From positions 1 through 64,000 of the forward strand of contig CAZIGW010000199.1 of the NCBI GenBank assembly GCA_964538565.1: 64,000 bases of DNA. The letters run 5' to 3'. Position 1 is the first letter of the stretch. Every line of letters begins with the position of its first letter. This document shows, one piece after another, positions 40,773 to 50,163 of the stretch. The notes below the pieces were generated by a model. That model saw only the letters and a list, made by a program, of their open reading frames with translations. It searched no databases and was not told the DNA's origin. The DNA is from CAYVBN01 sp964538565. GTDB taxonomy: Bacteria; Pseudomonadota; Alphaproteobacteria; Rhizobiales; Xanthobacteraceae. The position numbers and the translations under genes were made by a program.

Positions 40773-42005
40773 ATGAGCGACGACGACACGCCCGGAACGG
40801 AAGGCTCGACGCAAGCGCCCGTTGCGATCATCGGCGGGGGGCCTGCCGGACTGACGGCGGCGGTCGCCCTCGCGTCGGCTGGCGTCGAGACGGTCCTGAT
40901 CGCCAGGCGCACCGACCGGCCGGACAATCGCACCACCGCCCTGCTCGGCGGCTCGGTCGCCGCGCTCGAGGTGCTCGGCGTGTGGGAGCGCTGCCGGTCG
41001 CTCGCCGCGCCACTGCGCAGCTTGCGTATCGTCGATGACACCGCGCGTCTCTGGCGCGCCCCCGAGATCGCTTTTTCCGCCGACGAGATCGGGCTCGAGG
41101 CTTTCGGCTGGAACATCGAGAACCGCCACCTCGTGGCGGCGCTCCTGATGCGCGCGGAGGAATGTCACTGGTTGCGCCGGATCGACGCCGACGCGGAGGC
41201 GCTGGCGATCGGCGACGACGCGGTGACGATCGCGCTCAAGGGCGGCGGCAGCGTGCGCGCCCGCCTCGTGGTCGGCGCGGACGGGCGGCGCTCGCTCTGC
41301 CGCAGCGCGGCGGAGATTCCGAGCGAACGCTGGCACTATCCGCAGACCGCCCTCACCTTCAACCTTTCCCACACGCGCCCGCATCGCGACACCTCGACCG
41401 AGTTTCACACCGGCGCGGGCCCGTTCACGCTGGTGCCGCTTCCCGGATTGCGCTCGAGCCTCGTGTGCGTGGTCGACCCGCATGAGGCGGGCCGCGTCCG
41501 TGCGCTCGAAGGGCCGGCGCTCGCCCAGGAGATCGAACGGCGGTCCCACTCGATCCTCGGCAAGATCACGGTCGAGCCTGGCGCCGGTGCATTCCCGCTC
41601 GCCGGCGAGACCGCGCAACGCTTTGGCGCGCGCCGTGTCGCGCTCGTCGGCGAAGCCGCGCATGTCATTCCGCCGATCGGCGCGCAGGGGCTCAACCTCG
41701 GGCTGCGCGACGCCGCGACCATCGGCGAACTCGTGGTCGTGGCCGCGCGGCGCGGCGAGGACATCGGCTCGCCCGCCCTGCTCGCGCACTACGAACGCCT
41801 GCGCCGGCCCGACGTGAGGAGCCGCACGCTCGCGGTCGACCTGCTCAACCGCACGCTGCTCTCGGATCTGCTTCCCGTGCAGGGCGCCCGCAGTCTGGGT
41901 CTTTATCTGCTCGGCCGCGTCGGGCCGCTGCGCCGCGCCGTCATGCGCGAGGGCGTCGCGCCACGTTTCGCGCAGCCGCGCCTGATGCTGGGCGAGCCGC
42001 TCTAG
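40773..42005 (+). CDS. UbiH/UbiF-family FAD-dependent hydroxylase
   Basis: The 410-aa flavoprotein has the FAD motif VAIIGGGPAGLTAA near residue 17-30, the DG motif VGADGRRSLCR and the second FAD site RVALVGEAAHVIPPIGAQGLNLGLRDA near the C-terminus, all of the ubiquinone hydroxylase family. It would hydroxylate the aromatic ring of a ubiquinone precursor or a related phenol. ATG 40773 follows GGGAAG. It has no membrane helix. The neighbouring genes do not belong to ubiquinone synthesis, so the exact ring position is not set. Confidence 0.9.
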   Translation: MSDDDTPGTEGSTQAPVAIIGGGPAGLTAAVALASAGVETVLIARRTDRPDNRTTALLGGSVAALEVLGVWERCRSLAAPLRSLRIVDDTARLWRAPEIAFSADEIGLEAFGWNIENRHLVAALLMRAEECHWLRRIDADAEALAIGDDAVTIALKGGGSVRARLVVGADGRRSLCRSAAEIPSERWHYPQTALTFNLSHTRPHRDTSTEFHTGAGPFTLVPLPGLRSSLVCVVDPHEAGRVRALEGPALAQEIERRSHSILGKITVEPGAGAFPLAGETAQRFGARRVALVGEAAHVIPPIGAQGLNLGLRDAATIGELVVVAARRGEDIGSPALLAHYERLRRPDVRSRTLAVDLLNRTLLSDLLPVQGARSLGLYLLGRVGPLRRAVMREGVAPRFAQPRLMLGEPL

Positions 42006-42064
42006 CAGGGTTTCCGGCGAATTGATGTTGCGCGTCCCGTCTGAAGCGCGACGCAAGCGCCGGA

Positions 42065-42529
42065 TCAGCCGCGCTTGCGCCAGGCGCTCGTGCGCCAGAG
42101 CGCGCGCTCGCGCCGCCTCTCGCCCGCAGTCATCTTGCCCCTGCCCGACGCCTCGCGCAGCCGGTGAAGCGCGGCCTTGGCGCCGGCGCCGCCGTCGACA
42201 CGGCCCGCCGCATAGCCTTCGAGACTCTCGGTTGCCGCCGCGAGCTGCCGGGTCAGGCGGGAATTCTCCGTGATGAGCTCGGAGATCGTCATGCGCACGC
42301 GCAGATCGTGAAACCGGCCCAGCGCCTTCTCGACCACGGCGTCGTGCGTCCCGGCCATTCCGGGAATCCACACGTTGGCACGCGCCAGCGCCACGCGCTG
42401 GAGATGCCATTTGACGATGTCGGCCTTGCCCTCGGGAGACGCCGCGATGCCGTGCGCGTGCAACAGCTCGTCGAGCTCGCCGCCGGCGATGTCCCAGTCG
42501 GAAGGTTCGAACAACGGGCGATCGGCCAT
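42065..42529 (-). CDS. Hypothetical coiled-coil-like protein
   Basis: The 154-aa protein begins with an acidic, aromatic N-terminus (LFEPSDWDIAGGELDELLHAHGI), followed by charged helices (HDAVVEKALGRFHDLRVRM, ISELITENSRLTRQLAAATESLEG) that suggest a short coiled coil, and a very basic C-terminus (GERRRERALWRTSAWRKRG) that could bind nucleic acid or membrane. I do not recognise it. It is convergent with the UbiH gene. Its start at 42529 is at the end of an A+T-rich stretch to 42720 that probably holds its promoter. Confidence 0.75.
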   Translation of the reverse strand: MADRPLFEPSDWDIAGGELDELLHAHGIAASPEGKADIVKWHLQRVALARANVWIPGMAGTHDAVVEKALGRFHDLRVRMTISELITENSRLTRQLAAATESLEGYAAGRVDGGAGAKAALHRLREASGRGKMTAGERRRERALWRTSAWRKRG

Positions 42530-42723
42530 GCCTGCGCTGCCGGATACGGGCTCGGGATGTGGAGCGATCTTCGATCAGGTGAATAAAATAGCATGAGTCT
42601 CGGAGCCACGACAGGAACAGAATGATATTCCGCTCGATAATACCTTAAATCGAGACAATTCGCGGCCCACGTCGAACGTATTCGAAATGTAATCGACCAG
42701 AACTTCTGTTTATTTCTTTCCGC

Positions 42724-43686
42724 CTATTGGAACAGCCCGTGCGGCAGCGACTGGGTCTTCACGAGCCACATCACCGTCGTGAGCGTGAGCACGGACAGCA
42801 TCGTGCCGAACAGAACGGAGGCGGAGGCTTCCTCGACCCAGGTGTCGTACTGCCGCGCCATGATGAACACGTTGAGCGCTGGCGGCAGCGCCGCCATCAG
42901 CACGGCGGTGCCGACCCAGATCTCGGTGAAACCGCCCATCAGAGAAAGAACGGTGAAGACGATCGCCGGATGGAGCACGAGCTTGATCGTCACCGCCGCG
43001 GGCACCTGCCAGGCGAGATGCCCGAGCGGCCGCAGCGCGACCGTCACGCCGAGCACGAACAGGGCGCACGGCGCGGCGGCGTTCTGCAGGAATTGCAGCA
43101 GCCGGTCGACGGCGAGCGGCGGCTCGAGCCGCACCGCCGCCGAGACCACGCCGAGCACGGTGGCGATGATGAAGGGATGCAGCGCAATCCGCTTGGCCAC
43201 CTCGCACGCGGTCGCCGCCAGTCCGCGCTTCTCCGCCCCGGCGAGCGCCATCAGCATCGGCACCAGAGAAAAGGCGAGCAGGGAGTCGAAACAGAACACG
43301 AGCGCGACCGGTCCGGCCGCCGCCGTGCCAAGGGTGGCGATGGCGAGCCCCGGCCCCATGTAGCCAACGTTGCCATAGGCGCCGGCAATTCCGGAGATGG
43401 CCGCGTCGGCGAGCTTTCCCCGCCCGGCCACCACCGTGACCGCGAGCGAGATGACGAAGGCGAGGAACGTCGAAAGTGTGGTGCCGACAACGAACGGAAC
43501 GTTGTTGAGCTCGTCGAACGGCGTCTTGGCCAGAATGCGGTAGAACAGCGCCGGCAGCGCCACGTAGATGATGAAGAAGTTCATCCACGCGAGGCCGGTG
43601 TCCGGGATCTGCTTGTACTTGCCGCAGGCGAGACCGAGAAAGATCAGGCCGAAGAATGGCAATGCCAGGTTGACGATGTCGATCAT
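42724..43686 (-). CDS. AEC-family (auxin efflux carrier) transporter
   Basis: The 320-aa protein has ten predicted helices in two halves typical of the AEC family (PF03547): LPFFGLIFLGLACGKYK start, SGIAGAYGNVGYMGPGLA with the conserved central GN-G-PG cross-over motif, and LPPALNVFIMARQYDTWVEEAS near the C-terminus. It exports or imports organic acids such as malate or auxin. It is divergent from the malyl-CoA-lyase-like gene 280 bp away, so a role in C4 or C2 acid movement is plausible but not shown. Confidence 0.93.
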   Translation of the reverse strand: MIDIVNLALPFFGLIFLGLACGKYKQIPDTGLAWMNFFIIYVALPALFYRILAKTPFDELNNVPFVVGTTLSTFLAFVISLAVTVVAGRGKLADAAISGIAGAYGNVGYMGPGLAIATLGTAAAGPVALVFCFDSLLAFSLVPMLMALAGAEKRGLAATACEVAKRIALHPFIIATVLGVVSAAVRLEPPLAVDRLLQFLQNAAAPCALFVLGVTVALRPLGHLAWQVPAAVTIKLVLHPAIVFTVLSLMGGFTEIWVGTAVLMAALPPALNVFIMARQYDTWVEEASASVLFGTMLSVLTLTTVMWLVKTQSLPHGLFQ

Positions 43687-43834
43687 CGGGAAGCAAGACG
43701 GGCCGGGAGGCGGTGTTGACTATCGGCTGGCCTCCCCCAGGTCAACCGCGGCGGGCATGCCGGCGCCGAAGTGTCCCCTGCCGGGCCGGGCGCCCGCGGC
43801 AAATCCGCTTGGCGCAGCCGTCAGGTTCCACGAG

Positions 43835-43868
43835 AGCGCGATGCGCAAATGGGGAACCGGTTCTGCGT
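43835..43868 (+). repeat. Short dispersed intergenic repeat
   Basis: agagcgcgatgcgcaaat followed by ggggaaccgg agrees at 23 of 28 positions with 21462-21489. Between the AEC and the malyl-CoA-lyase-like genes. See the other copies at 12586 and 21462. Confidence 0.4.
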
Positions 43869-43965
43869 CAGACCGCGCCCTCGTTCTGATAGCCTGACGG
43901 ATGATCGCCGCCGGATCATGCCAGGTCCCGGCGACAAGGGGGGTCCGTTGATCGAAGGATCGACC

Positions 43966-45006
43966 ATGAAGCTGCCGCGCAACTTCTACAAGCCGCTCGC
44001 CATCGGCGCGCCCGCGCCGTTGCGGGACCTGCCGCTCCGGCTCGAGCGCATGATCCATTTCGTGCCGCCGCACGTGGAAAAGCTGCGTCTCAAGATTCCG
44101 GAGCTGGTCGCCCAGGTGGACGTCGTGCTTGGCAATCTCGAGGACGCCATCCCGGCGGACGCGAAGGTGGCGGCCCGACGCGGCTTCATCGAGATGGCGC
44201 GCACGTTCGACTACGGCACGACCGGCCTGTGGGTGCGCATCAACGCGCTCAACTCGCCGTGGGCTCTCGACGACATCCTGGAGATTGTGGCGGCGGTCGG
44301 TCCCAAGCTCGACGCCATCATGCTGCCCAAGGTCGAGGGCCCGTGGGACGTTCACTATCTCGACCAGCTGCTGGCGCAACTGGAAGCAAGGCACGGCGTC
44401 AACAAGCCGATCCTCATCCACGCGATCCTCGAGACGGCCGAGGGCGTGAACAACGTCGAAGCGATCGCGCTCGCCTCCCCGCGCATGCACGGCATCAGCC
44501 TGGGACCCGCGGACCTCGCCGTCTCCCGCGCCATGAAGACGACGCGCGTCGGCGGCGGCCATCCGGATTACAGGGTGCTGGCCGATCCGGGCGGCGAAGG
44601 CGCGCGGGCCGGCTTCCAGCAGGACCTGTGGCACTACACGATCGCCCGCATGGTCGACGCCTGCGCGGCCGCCGGCATCAAGCCGTTCTATGGACCGTTC
44701 GGCGATTTCGCCGATCCGACCGCCTGCGAGGCGCAATTCCGCAATGCGTTTCTGATGGGCTGCGCCGGCGCCTGGTCGCTGCACCCTTCGCAGGTCGCGA
44801 TCGCCAAGCGGGTGTTCTCGCCCGACCCCGCGGAAGTCGCCTTCGCCCGCAAGATCCTGGCCGCCATGCCGGACGGCACAGGGGCGGTCATGATCGACGG
44901 CAAGATGCAGGACGACGCCACCTGGAAACAGGCCAAGGTGGTGGTCGATCTCGCGCGCCTCGTCGCCGCCAAGGACCCGCAGATGGCGGCCCAATACGAC
45001 TTTTGA
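43966..45006 (+). CDS. Malyl-CoA/beta-methylmalyl-CoA lyase-like CoA ester lyase
   Basis: The 346-aa protein is a HpcH/HpaI-citrate lyase family TIM barrel: VVLGNLEDAIPADAK with the metal-binding glutamate, LWVRINALNSPW, IMLPKVEG, IHAILETAEGVNN and GAWSLHPSQVAIAKRVFSP. The combination matches the malyl-CoA lyase group used in the serine cycle, ethylmalonyl-CoA or glyoxylate pathways. It cleaves L-malyl-CoA to acetyl-CoA and glyoxylate (or beta-methylmalyl-CoA to propionyl-CoA and glyoxylate). ATG 43966 has AAGGA 7 nt upstream. The exact member of the group cannot be fixed from sequence alone. Confidence 0.88.
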   Translation: MKLPRNFYKPLAIGAPAPLRDLPLRLERMIHFVPPHVEKLRLKIPELVAQVDVVLGNLEDAIPADAKVAARRGFIEMARTFDYGTTGLWVRINALNSPWALDDILEIVAAVGPKLDAIMLPKVEGPWDVHYLDQLLAQLEARHGVNKPILIHAILETAEGVNNVEAIALASPRMHGISLGPADLAVSRAMKTTRVGGGHPDYRVLADPGGEGARAGFQQDLWHYTIARMVDACAAAGIKPFYGPFGDFADPTACEAQFRNAFLMGCAGAWSLHPSQVAIAKRVFSPDPAEVAFARKILAAMPDGTGAVMIDGKMQDDATWKQAKVVVDLARLVAAKDPQMAAQYDF

Positions 45007-45065
45007 CGGAGGGCGGGGGCGCGGACTGGCGCAGCCTTCGGTGATGCCCTATCTCTGTCCGTGCC

Positions 45066-45398
45066 ATGAACAAGATCCGCGTCGCGAAGTTTCAGATCGG
45101 CCAGGTCGTGCGGCACCGCATTTTCCCGTTCCGCGGTGTCGTGTTCGACATCGATCCCACCTTCAGCAACACCGAGGAGTGGTACGAGTCGATTCCGCCC
45201 GAGGTGCGGCCGGAAAAGGATCAGCCGTTCTATCATCTGTTCGCGGAAAATGCCGAGACCGAGTACGTCGCCTACGTGTCGGAACAGAACCTGTTGCCCG
45301 ACACGTCGGGCGAGCCGTTGCGACACCCGCAGGTCTCCGAGTTCTTCGAGCGCGACGAGAGCGGGTCTTACCGGCCGCGCCACAGCTCGCTGAACTGA
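45066..45398 (+). CDS. hspQ: Heat shock protein HspQ / hemimethylated-DNA-binding YccV-like
   Basis: The 110-aa product matches HspQ throughout: KFQIGQVVRHRIFPFRGVVFDIDP, followed by WYESIPPEVRPEKDQPFYHLFAEN and VAYVSEQNLLPD. The family is reported to modulate Lon activity and to bind hemimethylated DNA. ATG 45066 opens it. It follows the malyl-CoA-lyase-like gene in the same direction with 59 bp between. It is convergent with the IalB-type gene, and the terminator at 45490 belongs to the latter. Confidence 0.95.
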   Translation: MNKIRVAKFQIGQVVRHRIFPFRGVVFDIDPTFSNTEEWYESIPPEVRPEKDQPFYHLFAENAETEYVAYVSEQNLLPDTSGEPLRHPQVSEFFERDESGSYRPRHSSLN

Positions 45399-45489
45399 CT
45401 CCGTCTTCCGGATCAGCACTCCAGGCCTGTCGCGATCCTGCCGTGACGCCGACGGACCCTTGCGCGAAGTCCCTCGCGGTCGCGGCGCT

Positions 45490-45522
45490 CAAAACAAAAG
45501 AAGCGCGCAAATTGCGCGCTTC
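45490..45522 (-). terminator. Rho-independent terminator of the IalB-type gene
   Basis: On the minus strand the arms gaagcgcgcaa and ttgcgcgcttc (11 bp, one-base spacer) are followed by TTTTGTTTT. It sits 27 bp after the stop at 45549, the expected place for the IalB gene's terminator. Confidence 0.8.
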
Positions 45523-45548
45523 CTGAATTCGATCGGCCCGTGCGCCGG

Positions 45549-46292
45549 TTACTGGGTCTTTCCGGGCTGCTGGCTCTCGAGCTTCTTGCGCGCCTCCTCG
45601 GCACGGCGCTGGAGTTCCTCCTGCAGTTTCTTCTGCTGCTCCTCGAAGACCTTCGGGTCGGTCGGCGGTCCGTCGTTCGCCTTGGCGAACTCGGCGAGCG
45701 GCATCGGGAAGCTGATCGGATTGCCGGCGAGGTTGATGGCCTGCACCGTGAGCATCTGGCCCTTCTTCATCCGGCCGATCAGATCGGGCGTCGCCTCATA
45801 GTCGGCCATGCAGCCGTTGGCGAAGCAGGTGAAGAACGGGCTCGTCGCCGGCTGGCCCTGATCGACGATCAGGCGCGTACCGTACTGGAGCTGCAGCGGG
45901 CTCGGAAGCGTGATGCGCAACACCTTCTTCGGTTCGCCTTCCGGTTCGATCAGCGCGGCGGCGAGCACCGGCATGCCGGCTTCGGTGCGGGCATCCTTGC
46001 CGGTGAAGCATACCTGCTTGGCGTTCGGCTCCTTGCCCTTGCTGCAGAACTTGGTCCACGGGGAATAGATGAGCTGCGGACCGTTCTGCGCGGGCGCCTG
46101 CGCCTGTTGCTGCGCAGCCGGCGCCGGCGGTTTCGCTTGGGCGGTCGGCTTCGCGGGCGCTGGTTTGGCGGGCCTTGGCTGTTGCGCGAGCGCTGACGAG
46201 ACGGCGAGCACGGTGAAAGCACCCGTCGCCACGCAGGCCACGAGCGACCGGCGCACCGACCGGGTCGGCGCGGACTCGATCCGATGTGTCAT
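45549..46292 (-). CDS. Invasion-associated locus B (IalB) family protein
   Basis: The 247-aa product has a signal peptide (ACVATGAFTVLAVSSALAQ), a Pro/Ala/Gln-rich linker (about 40-75), then an IalB-like core with SPWTKFCSKGKEPNAKQVCFTGKDAR, LRITLPSPLQLQYGTRLIVD, FFTCFANGCMADYEA and QAINLAGNPISFPMPLAEF. Four cysteines probably form two disulfides. ATG 46292 follows AGAGGA at 9 nt. A charged helix (EEQQKKLQEELQRRAEEARKKLE) ends it. IalB proteins are secreted and widespread in Rhizobiales, not only in invasive species; general function is unclear. Confidence 0.92.
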   Translation of the reverse strand: MTHRIESAPTRSVRRSLVACVATGAFTVLAVSSALAQQPRPAKPAPAKPTAQAKPPAPAAQQQAQAPAQNGPQLIYSPWTKFCSKGKEPNAKQVCFTGKDARTEAGMPVLAAALIEPEGEPKKVLRITLPSPLQLQYGTRLIVDQGQPATSPFFTCFANGCMADYEATPDLIGRMKKGQMLTVQAINLAGNPISFPMPLAEFAKANDGPPTDPKVFEEQQKKLQEELQRRAEEARKKLESQQPGKTQ

Positions 46293-46491
46293 ACGACGAA
46301 TTCCTCTCTTAGCCGTCCTCGCGGGCTTCCGCTCGAACGTCGCCCCCGTATGCAGGCTGTCTTGACGCCAAATGCGGCAGGAGCGTGACGCCCTCGGACG
46401 CGCTGATAGCGGAAATTGCCCCAATAATAAAGCCTTTCTGCCATGTCGGTGAAAACGTCTTTCTGTCTCCGTGTGTTACATTGAGGCTCAC

Positions 46492-48372
46492 GTGGTCCAT
46501 CGAATCATCACTGCGACAACGACATTCGCCGTCCGCCACCTTCATGCGGCCCGGCTGCCGTCCCGATTTGGCCGCATCTTCATACCCGCGCTTCTGTCGC
46601 TTCTCGTCGGCTCGACCGTCCCCCGCGAGGCCGGTGCCGCGGAAGCCCGTCACGCGATCGCCATGCACGGAGCCCCGGCGCTGCCAGAAGGATTCACGTC
46701 CTTTCGGTACGTCAATCCGAATGCGCCCAAGGGCGGACGCCTGGTCCAGGGTCTGCTCGGCACGTTCGACAGCCTCAATCCGTTCGTGGTCAAGGGGCTA
46801 GCCGTGCAGGCGATCCGCGGCTACGTGATCGAGAGCCTGTTGGCGCGCGGATACGACGAGGCGTTCACCCTTTACGGGTTGCTCGCCCGCAGCGTCGAAA
46901 CCGACCCGGAGCGGACCTATGTGACGTTCCGCCTCGATCCGGCGGCCAGGTTTTCCGACGGGCAACCGGTCACCGCGCGGGACGTGATCTTTTCGTGGCA
47001 GCTTCTGCGCGACAAGGGCCGCCCCAACTATCGCACCTACTACGCCAAGGTGGCGAAGGCCGAGGCCCTCGACGATCGCACGGTACGTTTCGACCTCGGC
47101 GGAAGCGGCGATCGCGAACTGCCGCTCATTCTCGGTCTCATGCCGATCCTGGCCCGGCACGCGACCGATCCGGCCACCTTCGAGGAAACCACGTTCAGGC
47201 CGCCGGTCGGCAGCGGACCTTACGTCGTGTCGGCGGTCGATCCGGGAAAGAGTGTCACGCTCAAGCGCAACCCCGCCTATTGGGGACGCGACCTCGCGGT
47301 CAACCGCGGATTCTGGAATTTCGACGAAGTCCGTCTCGACTACTACCGGGACAGCAACGCGCATTTCGAGGCGTTCAAGAAGGGCCTCTACGACATGCGT
47401 GCCGAGAACGATCCGGGCCGATGGGAGACCGGCTACGACTTTCGGGCCGCGCAGCAGAAACGCGTGATCAGAGAGGCGCTGCCGGACGGACTGCCCAAGG
47501 GCATGTCCGGCCTCGTCTTCAACACCCGGCGGACGATCTTCGCCGACGTCCGGGTGCGCGAGGCGCTCTCACTGCTGTTCGACTTCGAGTGGATCAACAA
47601 GAATTTCTTCTTCGACGCCTACCGGCGGACCGCGAGCTATTTCGACGGCAGCGAATTGTCATCGCACGGCATCGCGGCGGACGCGCGCGAGCGCGCGCTG
47701 CTTGCGCCCTATCCGGGCGCGGTGCGGCGGGACGTGCTCGACGGGACCTGGTCGCCGCCCGTGAACGACGGGACCGGCCGCGACCGGCGGACGCTCAAGC
47801 GCGCCCTCGCCCTCCTCCACGCCGCCGGATACGACCTCGCCGGCACCGAGCTGCGCAGCCGGGCGACCGGACAGCCATTCGCCTTCGAGATCATGGTCAG
47901 CGGCCGCGACCAGGAGCGCCTCGCCCTTGCCTATGCACAGGCATTGCGCCGCGCTGGGATCAGCGCCGTCGTGCGGCCGGTGGATGCCGTCCAATATGAC
48001 CGGCGCAAACTCACATTCGATTTCGATATGATCCAGAATCGATGGGACGAATCACTTTCTCCGGGTAACGAGCAGGCCTTCTACTGGGGCTCGGCCGCGG
48101 CCGACGAACAGGGGAGCCGCAACTACATGGGGGTGAAGAGCGCCGCCGTGGACGCCATGATCGCCGCACTACTGCGCGCGCGCTCGCGCGAGGACTTCGT
48201 GGCAGCAGTGCGCGCGCTCGATCGCGTGCTGATTTCCGGCTGCTACGTGGTGCCGCTCTTTCACCTTCCCGCTCAGTGGGTGGCCCGGTGGGCGTACATC
48301 CGCCGGCCAGCCGTAACGTCTGTGTTCGGGTATCTGCCAGAAACGTGGTGGCGCGAGCCGCAAACACAGTGA
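46492..48372 (+). CDS. ABC-transporter substrate-binding protein, family 5 (YejA-like)
   Basis: The about 626-aa protein is a large periplasmic peptide/nickel-type binding protein (SBP_bac_5): HAIAMHGAPALPEGFTSFRYVNPNAPKGGRL, DARFSDGQPVTARDVIFSW-like RFSDGQPVTARDV, ALSLLFDFEWINKNFF and PLFHLPAQWVARW. The MHGxPALPxGFTxFxYVNPxAPKGG opening is that of YejA, which takes up microcin C-like and other oligopeptides. GTG 46492 with GAGG 5 nt upstream is used; GTG 46471 is a longer choice. No YejBEF permease genes follow, so the partner transporter is elsewhere. It precedes the degenerate AMP-binding gene by 7 bp. Confidence 0.9.
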   Translation: MVHRIITATTTFAVRHLHAARLPSRFGRIFIPALLSLLVGSTVPREAGAAEARHAIAMHGAPALPEGFTSFRYVNPNAPKGGRLVQGLLGTFDSLNPFVVKGLAVQAIRGYVIESLLARGYDEAFTLYGLLARSVETDPERTYVTFRLDPAARFSDGQPVTARDVIFSWQLLRDKGRPNYRTYYAKVAKAEALDDRTVRFDLGGSGDRELPLILGLMPILARHATDPATFEETTFRPPVGSGPYVVSAVDPGKSVTLKRNPAYWGRDLAVNRGFWNFDEVRLDYYRDSNAHFEAFKKGLYDMRAENDPGRWETGYDFRAAQQKRVIREALPDGLPKGMSGLVFNTRRTIFADVRVREALSLLFDFEWINKNFFFDAYRRTASYFDGSELSSHGIAADARERALLAPYPGAVRRDVLDGTWSPPVNDGTGRDRRTLKRALALLHAAGYDLAGTELRSRATGQPFAFEIMVSGRDQERLALAYAQALRRAGISAVVRPVDAVQYDRRKLTFDFDMIQNRWDESLSPGNEQAFYWGSAAADEQGSRNYMGVKSAAVDAMIAALLRARSREDFVAAVRALDRVLISGCYVVPLFHLPAQWVARWAYIRRPAVTSVFGYLPETWWREPQTQ

Positions 48373-48379
48373 GGAATGC

Positions 48380-49954
48380 ATGATCCTCGGCAAGACTTCC
48401 CCGGGCGAGCCGTCGACGGAAGCCCCTTCCGGCGGCGCGACGATCGACGACCTCTTTCGCCGCGCCGCGAACCGTCGCCCCGACGCCCTCGCGCTGCTCG
48501 ATCCGCCGAACCGGGCAGAATTCACCGATGGGGCCCCGCGCCGCCTGACCTACGCGTCGGCCGACCGCATCGTGTCGGCGATCGCCGGTCGGCTGCGCCA
48601 ACTGGGGCTGCCGACGGATTCCATCGTGGCCTGCCTCCTGCCCAACACGGTCGAGAGCGTCCTGACGATCCTCGGGGTGCTGCGCGCCGGCATGATCGCC
48701 ATGCCGATGCCGCTGCTGTGGCGACGCGGCGAGGCGGTACCCGCGCTCTCCCGCGTCGGCGCGAAGGCGCTGATCACCTGCCGCCGCATCGGTGCGACCG
48801 ACTCGCTCGCTCTTGCCATGCAGATCGCCGCCGACGTGTTTCCGATCCGCCATGTCTGCGCCTTCGGCGGCGCGATGCCGGACGGGATCGTGGCGATGGA
48901 CGATCTCTTCGACACGACGCCGCTGCCCTTGCCGCCGCTGGAGCGCGAGCAGCGTCCGGCATCGCACCTCTGCGCGGTCACGTGGGATGTGACCGCCGAA
49001 GGGGTCGTGCCGGTGGCGCGCAATCACATCGCCATGATGGCGGGCGGACTCGCCGTTCTGCTCGAGGCCCGCATCGGCGAGGACGCGGTGATCATGTCGG
49101 CGCTCGCGCCCGGATCGTTCGCGACGCTCGCAACCACCTTCATCCCGTGGCTCGTGAGCGGCGGCACCCTCTCGCTGCATCAGCCGTTCGATGCCGCCGC
49201 CTTCGCGCAGCAACGCCGGGAGCACGGTCCCGGGGTCTTCGCGCTGCCCGGTCCGCTCCTCCCGCGGCTGGCCGGCGCCGGCCTGCTTGGCGGCGAAGCC
49301 GGGACGACCGTCATCGGCCTCTGGCGCGCGCCCGAACGCATCGGCCGCAGCCCGGCCTGGCGCGATCCGCAGACGGCGCTGGTCGACGTCCACGCGTTCG
49401 GCGAGACGGCGTTGTTCGCCGCCCGCCGCCGGAGCGACGGCCGGCCGGCATCGATCCGGCTCGGCGCCATCAGGGCACCCGCGGAGGATCCGGCCGCCAC
49501 CGTGGTGCTCGAGGTCAGCCGCAGCGAGGCCGGCACGGTAGCGCTGCGCGGCCCGATGGTCCCGCAACATTGTTTCCCGCCGGGCGCGGAGCGGGGCGAC
49601 GCGCCGTATTTCCGCATCGACGACGATGGGCTGGTCGACAGCGGCTATACCTGCCGGGTCGACCGCGAGACGCAAACGATGGTCGTCACCGGCCCCCCGC
49701 CCGGCGTCGTCAGCGTCGGCGGCTATCGGTTCGCGCTGCGCGAATTGCAGGATCTCGTCGCCCGCGCCGAGGAAGGGAGCACGTTGACGGCGTTGCCCGA
49801 CATGGTCGGCGGACAACGGCTCGCCGGCCATGCGGCGGATCGCGCCGCCATGCAGCGCATGCTCGTTGAACTCGGCGGCAATCCGCTTCTGGTCGAGGCG
49901 TTCCGCGAGCGCCGGAGCGTCGAGCCGCCGGTCCCGCGGGCGAGCGCCGCGTGA
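48380..49954 (+). CDS. AMP-binding (acyl-adenylate) family protein, degenerate
   Basis: The 524-aa protein has the outline of class I adenylate-forming enzymes: IDDLFRRAANRRPDALALLD, RLTYASADRIVSAIAGRL and LPNTVESVLTILGVLRAGMIAMPMPLLWRRGE. The A3 phosphate loop that reads TSGTTGxPK in active enzymes is VTWDVTAEGVVPVAR here, and the YGxTE, (S/T)GD and C-terminal lysine motifs are also changed or absent. I expect no acyl-CoA or ligase activity. It has a full-length fold and starts 7 bp after the YejA-like gene, so a conserved non-catalytic role, for example ligand binding, is plausible. Confidence 0.8.
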   Translation: MILGKTSPGEPSTEAPSGGATIDDLFRRAANRRPDALALLDPPNRAEFTDGAPRRLTYASADRIVSAIAGRLRQLGLPTDSIVACLLPNTVESVLTILGVLRAGMIAMPMPLLWRRGEAVPALSRVGAKALITCRRIGATDSLALAMQIAADVFPIRHVCAFGGAMPDGIVAMDDLFDTTPLPLPPLEREQRPASHLCAVTWDVTAEGVVPVARNHIAMMAGGLAVLLEARIGEDAVIMSALAPGSFATLATTFIPWLVSGGTLSLHQPFDAAAFAQQRREHGPGVFALPGPLLPRLAGAGLLGGEAGTTVIGLWRAPERIGRSPAWRDPQTALVDVHAFGETALFAARRRSDGRPASIRLGAIRAPAEDPAATVVLEVSRSEAGTVALRGPMVPQHCFPPGAERGDAPYFRIDDDGLVDSGYTCRVDRETQTMVVTGPPPGVVSVGGYRFALRELQDLVARAEEGSTLTALPDMVGGQRLAGHAADRAAMQRMLVELGGNPLLVEAFRERRSVEPPVPRASAA

Positions 49955-50163
49955 CGACCACAGGGCAGCGAGGCCATCGCGACCGGAGGCCCACGCATCA
50001 CGGCGTCCGTTTCGTTCGCGATCGACGCGGCAGGAGCGTGTCGGGGGCCCAGCGGTGCTCCGGCGATCCGCCCGGATCGCTTGCCGTTGAGCGTTGCCAT
50101 TGACGCTCCGTTAAGCGCACGGGCGTACGGTCACGCATTGCTCTCTCCAGTTGCGTGGCCGCC

